DNA from: JBBTQX01 sp038064955
GTDB taxonomy: Bacteria > Patescibacteriota > Minisyncoccia > UBA6257 > GWB1-50-10
DNA: 17,050 bases
Assembly (NCBI GenBank): GCA_038064955.1
Contig: JBBTRY010000024.1
Span: 1 to 17,050, forward strand
Direction: 5' to 3'
Each line of letters begins with the position of its first letter. Positions within the stretch are counted from its first letter, which is position 1. Shown here in pieces: positions 15,235-17,050 of this stretch. A program made the position numbers and the translations under genes. The notes beneath the pieces were generated by a model that was not told the DNA's origin, made no database searches, and saw only the letters and a list, made by a program, of their open reading frames with translations.

Positions 15235-15606
15235 CTAGAAAGGGTACTTTACTTTTTCGGCTAACGCGTTTGGGACATTTTTCCAGTCGGTCATCGGCAG
15301 GAACGTGCCGTCGATCCTCCTCTAAGAATGGGCCTCCCATAGGCCCTGTTCTTCGAGGATATCCACCTCTCTTTTGGTCAATGTCTTTGACATCCCAAAA
15401 CACTAGTCATTTGCAAGAATGGCTTTTCTCGCCTCTTCCTTTGAAAGCTTATTGCCCTCCAATTTGTTGGAGTAGTAGACGGAGTCGAATTTCTGCTCCT
15501 GTTCCAGGATGGACTTTTCAACGCGGGAAAGCTCCGGCAGATTCTTTATCTTCCGATCCAAGTCGATGATCTGCTTGATCCCCTTGTTGACCTTTTGTTT
15601 TTTCAT
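15235..15606 (-). pseudogene. Decayed Fic-family protein gene
   Basis: The frame from ATG 15606 gives 67 residues with a Fic N-terminal signature (FDSVYYSNKLEGNKLSKEEA, residues 40-59) and then stops at TAG (15403-15405). The same frame continues with plausible protein, CFGMSKTLTKREVDILEEQG..., to another TAG (15322-15324), then GTFLPMTDWKNVPNALAEK..., to a third TAG (15235-15237). The last part resembles the region after the Fic flap. The catalytic HxFx(D/E)GNGR loop is absent, and sequence seems deleted around 15324. Intact Fic proteins transfer AMP or similar groups to protein targets, often as toxins. This copy has a near-consensus promoter but cannot make an active enzyme. Remnant status is fairly sure; the match of the last segment to Fic is inferred. 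Confidence 0.65.
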
Positions 15607-15622
15607 AACAATCTTACAACGG

Positions 15623-15651
15623 ACTATAACACAGATGGATATTTATGTCAA
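15623..15651 (-). promoter_or_regulatory. Near-consensus promoter of the Fic remnant
   Basis: On the minus strand TTGACA (15646-15651, perfect) is followed after 17 bp by TATAGT (15623-15628, 5/6). The -10 ends 16 bases before the ATG at 15606, so the leader would be about nine bases. The promoter looks functional although the gene is broken. Confidence 0.6.
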
Positions 15652-15728
15652 AGTATTTGACTCCATCCCTATTATTTGAATTATACCACATAACACTCCT
15701 AGTATCCCCTATCATGGTTATAAATAAG

Positions 15729-15769
15729 CCGCTTTCGACAATTCTTCCTCTTCTCATTTTCGGAAGCGG
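15729..15769. other. Imperfect stem-loop in the divergent intergenic region
   Basis: CCGCTTTCGA (15729-15738) pairs with TCGGAAGCGG (15760-15769): ten pairs including one G-U, around a 21-base pyrimidine-rich loop. No T-run follows on either strand, so it is not a standard terminator. It lies upstream of the YdcF-family promoter and far from the Fic promoter. It could be a binding site, a small RNA element or a relic of mobile DNA. Confidence 0.5.
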
Positions 15770-15793
15770 TATGTTAATTTCGAATGGTATGTA

Positions 15794-15822
15794 TTGACTC
15801 TTTTATTCAATAGCAGTATTGT
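15794..15822 (+). promoter_or_regulatory. Putative promoter of the YdcF-family gene
   Basis: TTGACT (15794-15799, 5/6) and TATTGT (15817-15822, 4/6) are 17 bp apart. Transcription would start near 15829, giving a leader of about 55 bases. A dyad (15819-15840) overlaps the -10 and start site. Confidence 0.45.
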
Positions 15823-15840
15823 ATTATCAGTTCAATACAA
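15819..15840. promoter_or_regulatory. Dyad overlapping the YdcF-family promoter
   Basis: TTGTATT and AATACAA form perfect 7-bp arms around an 8-base centre. The position across the -10 and expected start site suits an operator or a short 5' leader hairpin; which one cannot be told from sequence. Confidence 0.4.
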
Positions 15841-15871
15841 ATAAATAGTATCTGAATAACCAACTTTATCC

Positions 15872-15878
15872 AAGGAGG
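15872..15878 (+). promoter_or_regulatory. Strong Shine-Dalgarno of the YdcF-family gene
   Basis: AAGGAGG ends 5 bases before the ATG at 15884. It is the only full-strength ribosome binding site noticed in the window, and it fixes the start. Confidence 0.85.
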
Positions 15879-15883
15879 ATAAT

Positions 15884-16486
15884 ATGTCAAAAATATATAT
15901 CTGCGTAGGTTGCGGTCTCCATAAAGATGGGGAGATAAGCAGGATGAACAAAAAGATGGTGGATTTGGCTATGGAACAGGGATTTTACAACGGACTTATG
16001 AAATCTTGGAATATAATTTTCCAGGGCGGATATAAAAATGCCTCAGGGATGACTGAAGCGGAATCAATGATTTTATATGCTCAAAATTCGAATTTGTTCC
16101 CGGATTTTGAGAATCGAATTTTACTCGAAAAAGAATCCTACAGAACGCACAACAATGCCTTGGAAGGATTGAGGATAGTCTCTGAAAGATTCCCGAGAAA
16201 CTACGCGATAACGATTATCGGGCATCCGCAACATATCGAAAGAGCGCTCTTGTGCTACAGAATGGCAAGCAAGCTATTTTATGGCAATCGCTACAAAATA
16301 TATGCGATGTCAGCAGAAGAAACTTATGATCCGCTCATTCCCGGCCAAGAATACTGGGCAGACAAACAGTTATTCACGACTCGCGAAAAGAAAATTATGA
16401 AATTGTATAAATTTCTTCTTTTCAAATCATGGGCGCGATTGGGATTTTTCCTATTAAGAATGATCTGGCCAAATAAAAAACAATGA
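15884..16486 (+). CDS. YdcF/SanA/ElyC (DUF218) family protein
   Basis: 200-residue protein of the DUF218 fold, whose members are envelope-linked proteins; the family includes ElyC and SanA, implicated in barrier function and lipid-carrier metabolism, and YdcF, which binds S-adenosylmethionine. Visible family features: IIFQGGYK (44-51); the GMTEAESM helix (55-62); an ILLEKESYRTHNNALE segment with the conserved E-S-x-T-x-N pattern (78-93); and ITIIGHPQHIERAL (109-122) with its His and Arg. The N terminus lacks the usual signal anchor. The C terminus carries a hydrophobic, basic-flanked stretch (about 176-195, FLLFKSWARLGFFLLRMIW) that may touch the membrane. It is the only plus-strand gene, with its own promoter, strong Shine-Dalgarno and terminator, so it is monocistronic. 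Biochemical role is unknown. Confidence 0.75.
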   Translation: MSKIYICVGCGLHKDGEISRMNKKMVDLAMEQGFYNGLMKSWNIIFQGGYKNASGMTEAESMILYAQNSNLFPDFENRILLEKESYRTHNNALEGLRIVSERFPRNYAITIIGHPQHIERALLCYRMASKLFYGNRYKIYAMSAEETYDPLIPGQEYWADKQLFTTREKKIMKLYKFLLFKSWARLGFFLLRMIWPNKKQ

Positions 16487-16516
16487 TGTGAAAGAAATAA
16501 AAATGTTTTTGCAACG

Positions 16517-16549
16517 AAAACGACATCATAAATCAAATGTCGTTTTTTT
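16517..16549 (+). terminator. Rho-independent terminator after the YdcF-family gene
   Basis: AAAACGACAT (16517-16526) pairs perfectly with ATGTCGTTTT (16537-16546) around a 10-base loop, and the T-run continues to 16549. It lies 31 bases after the stop. On the opposite strand the hairpin ends in four U, so it may also weakly terminate the converging glycosylase gene. Confidence 0.85.
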
Positions 16550-16553
16550 ACGA

Positions 16554-17050
16554 TTATTTTTCTATATAAAATCTGTAATGCTTCTTCGACCAGATCGGCC
16601 CCGCATAATCCACCCCGATGCGCGGGGATTTTTTTATCCTCGGGCGAACCCGAAGAGTTTTAGACTCTTCTATCCATAATCCGCTCCGCTTGTCAGCCTT
16701 CTTCCCGTTAAGCTTTTTATCTATATGGAGAAACTTCGTAACGCGTGCCGGACCATTTATCTCTTCTAAACCGCGTATAAGTACAGCGGCCGGATATCCC
16801 TCCTTACCCGTCACGATATTCAGCATCCAGTGCATACCGTAGGTGAAATAGACATACCAGCATCCGGCCGGGCCGAACATAATCTTGTTCCTCAATGTTA
16901 TTCCGCGCGAGGCATGCGAAGCTTTATCTTTCAATCCATCGTAGGCTTCCACTTCCGTTATCATTGCGGAAATGATTTTTCCCCGCCATTTTCGGACGAT
17001 ATATTTTCCCAATAAATTTTTCGTCACCGCAAGCGTCGGCCGCTCGAAGA
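16554..17050 (-). CDS. 3-methyladenine DNA glycosylase (AAG/MPG family), 5' end outside the window
   Basis: Base-excision repair enzyme that removes alkylated purines from DNA. The 3' end is complete; the reading frame stays open to the window edge. The first visible residues (FERPTLAVTKNLLGK) match the usual family N terminus, so the GTG at 17027 is internal and only a few codons are missing. Visible motifs: ITEVEAYDG with the catalytic Glu; KASHASRG; a TLRNKIMFGPAG loop; WYVYFTYGMHWMLN; and AVLIRGLE. The C terminus has GPARVTKFLHID and SPRIGVDYAG. It converges on the YdcF-family gene, with the shared hairpin between their stops. The region is less A/T-rich than the AbiE genes, which suggests the island ends near here. 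Confidence 0.93.
   Translation of the reverse strand, partial: FERPTLAVTKNLLGKYIVRKWRGKIISAMITEVEAYDGLKDKASHASRGITLRNKIMFGPAGCWYVYFTYGMHWMLNIVTGKEGYPAAVLIRGLEEINGPARVTKFLHIDKKLNGKKADKRSGLWIEESKTLRVRPRIKKSPRIGVDYAGPIWSKKHYRFYIEK

Noticed and set aside
15200..15403. 67-codon minus-strand frame beginning MFWDVKDID as a gene
   Set aside because: It overlaps the Fic-like reading frame in another register and has no family motif or start signal; the Fic-frame translation is more protein-like.
17025..17027. GTG at 17027 as the true start of the DNA glycosylase
   Set aside because: The frame continues upstream to the window edge with residues (FERPTLAV) that fit the family N terminus, so the gene is cut by the window.

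Overview
The window looks like chromosomal DNA of a small-genome Candidate Phyla Radiation (Patescibacteria, probably Parcubacteria-like) bacterium. This is inferred from gene content and style: very tight gene packing, a giant secreted lamin-tail-domain protein ending in a peptidoglycan-binding domain, a membrane CAP-domain protein beside it, compact versions of GltX, MurG, FtsW, MraY and ScpA/ScpB, and weak or missing Shine-Dalgarno sites. No rRNA or tRNA gene was seen, so the lineage is not proven.

Bases 38-9296 form one minus-strand run, read right to left: CAP-domain membrane protein, scpA, scpB, a D-Ala-D-Ala carboxypeptidase (dacA-like), mraY, an amidohydrolase-like gene, ftsW, murG and gltX. 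Spacing runs from a 4-base overlap to about 15 bases. It joins chromosome segregation (ScpAB) to wall precursor synthesis (MraY, MurG), septal wall synthesis (FtsW) and wall trimming (carboxypeptidase). The amidohydrolase sits between mraY and ftsW, the place usually held by murD, and has lost most metal-binding residues expected of its family. Upstream, 9297-12341 encodes a 1014-residue surface protein whose stop codon touches the start codon of the CAP gene. A 133-base gap (12342-12474) holds two 37-bp tandem repeats and a promoter; then comes ychF.

From about 13,500 to 16,550 the DNA is visibly richer in A+T and looks like an accessory island: an AbiE-type toxin-antitoxin pair (nucleotidyltransferase and regulator), a broken P-loop NTPase gene, a decayed Fic-family gene, and on the plus strand a YdcF/DUF218-family gene with a strong Shine-Dalgarno site and a terminator. 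The window ends inside a 3-methyladenine DNA glycosylase gene on the minus strand. Bases 1-37, after gltX, are A/T-rich with no convincing hairpin. The 277-base stretch 15607-15883 holds two divergent promoters and two dyads.

The most striking pattern is translational. Five start codons are preceded by an exact TATAAT placed 6 or 7 bases upstream (gltX, mraY, abiEi, abiEii, the P-loop remnant), and scpA has TATCAT at 6 bases. This is the geometry expected of leaderless mRNAs. The YdcF-family gene instead has a classical AAGGAGG.
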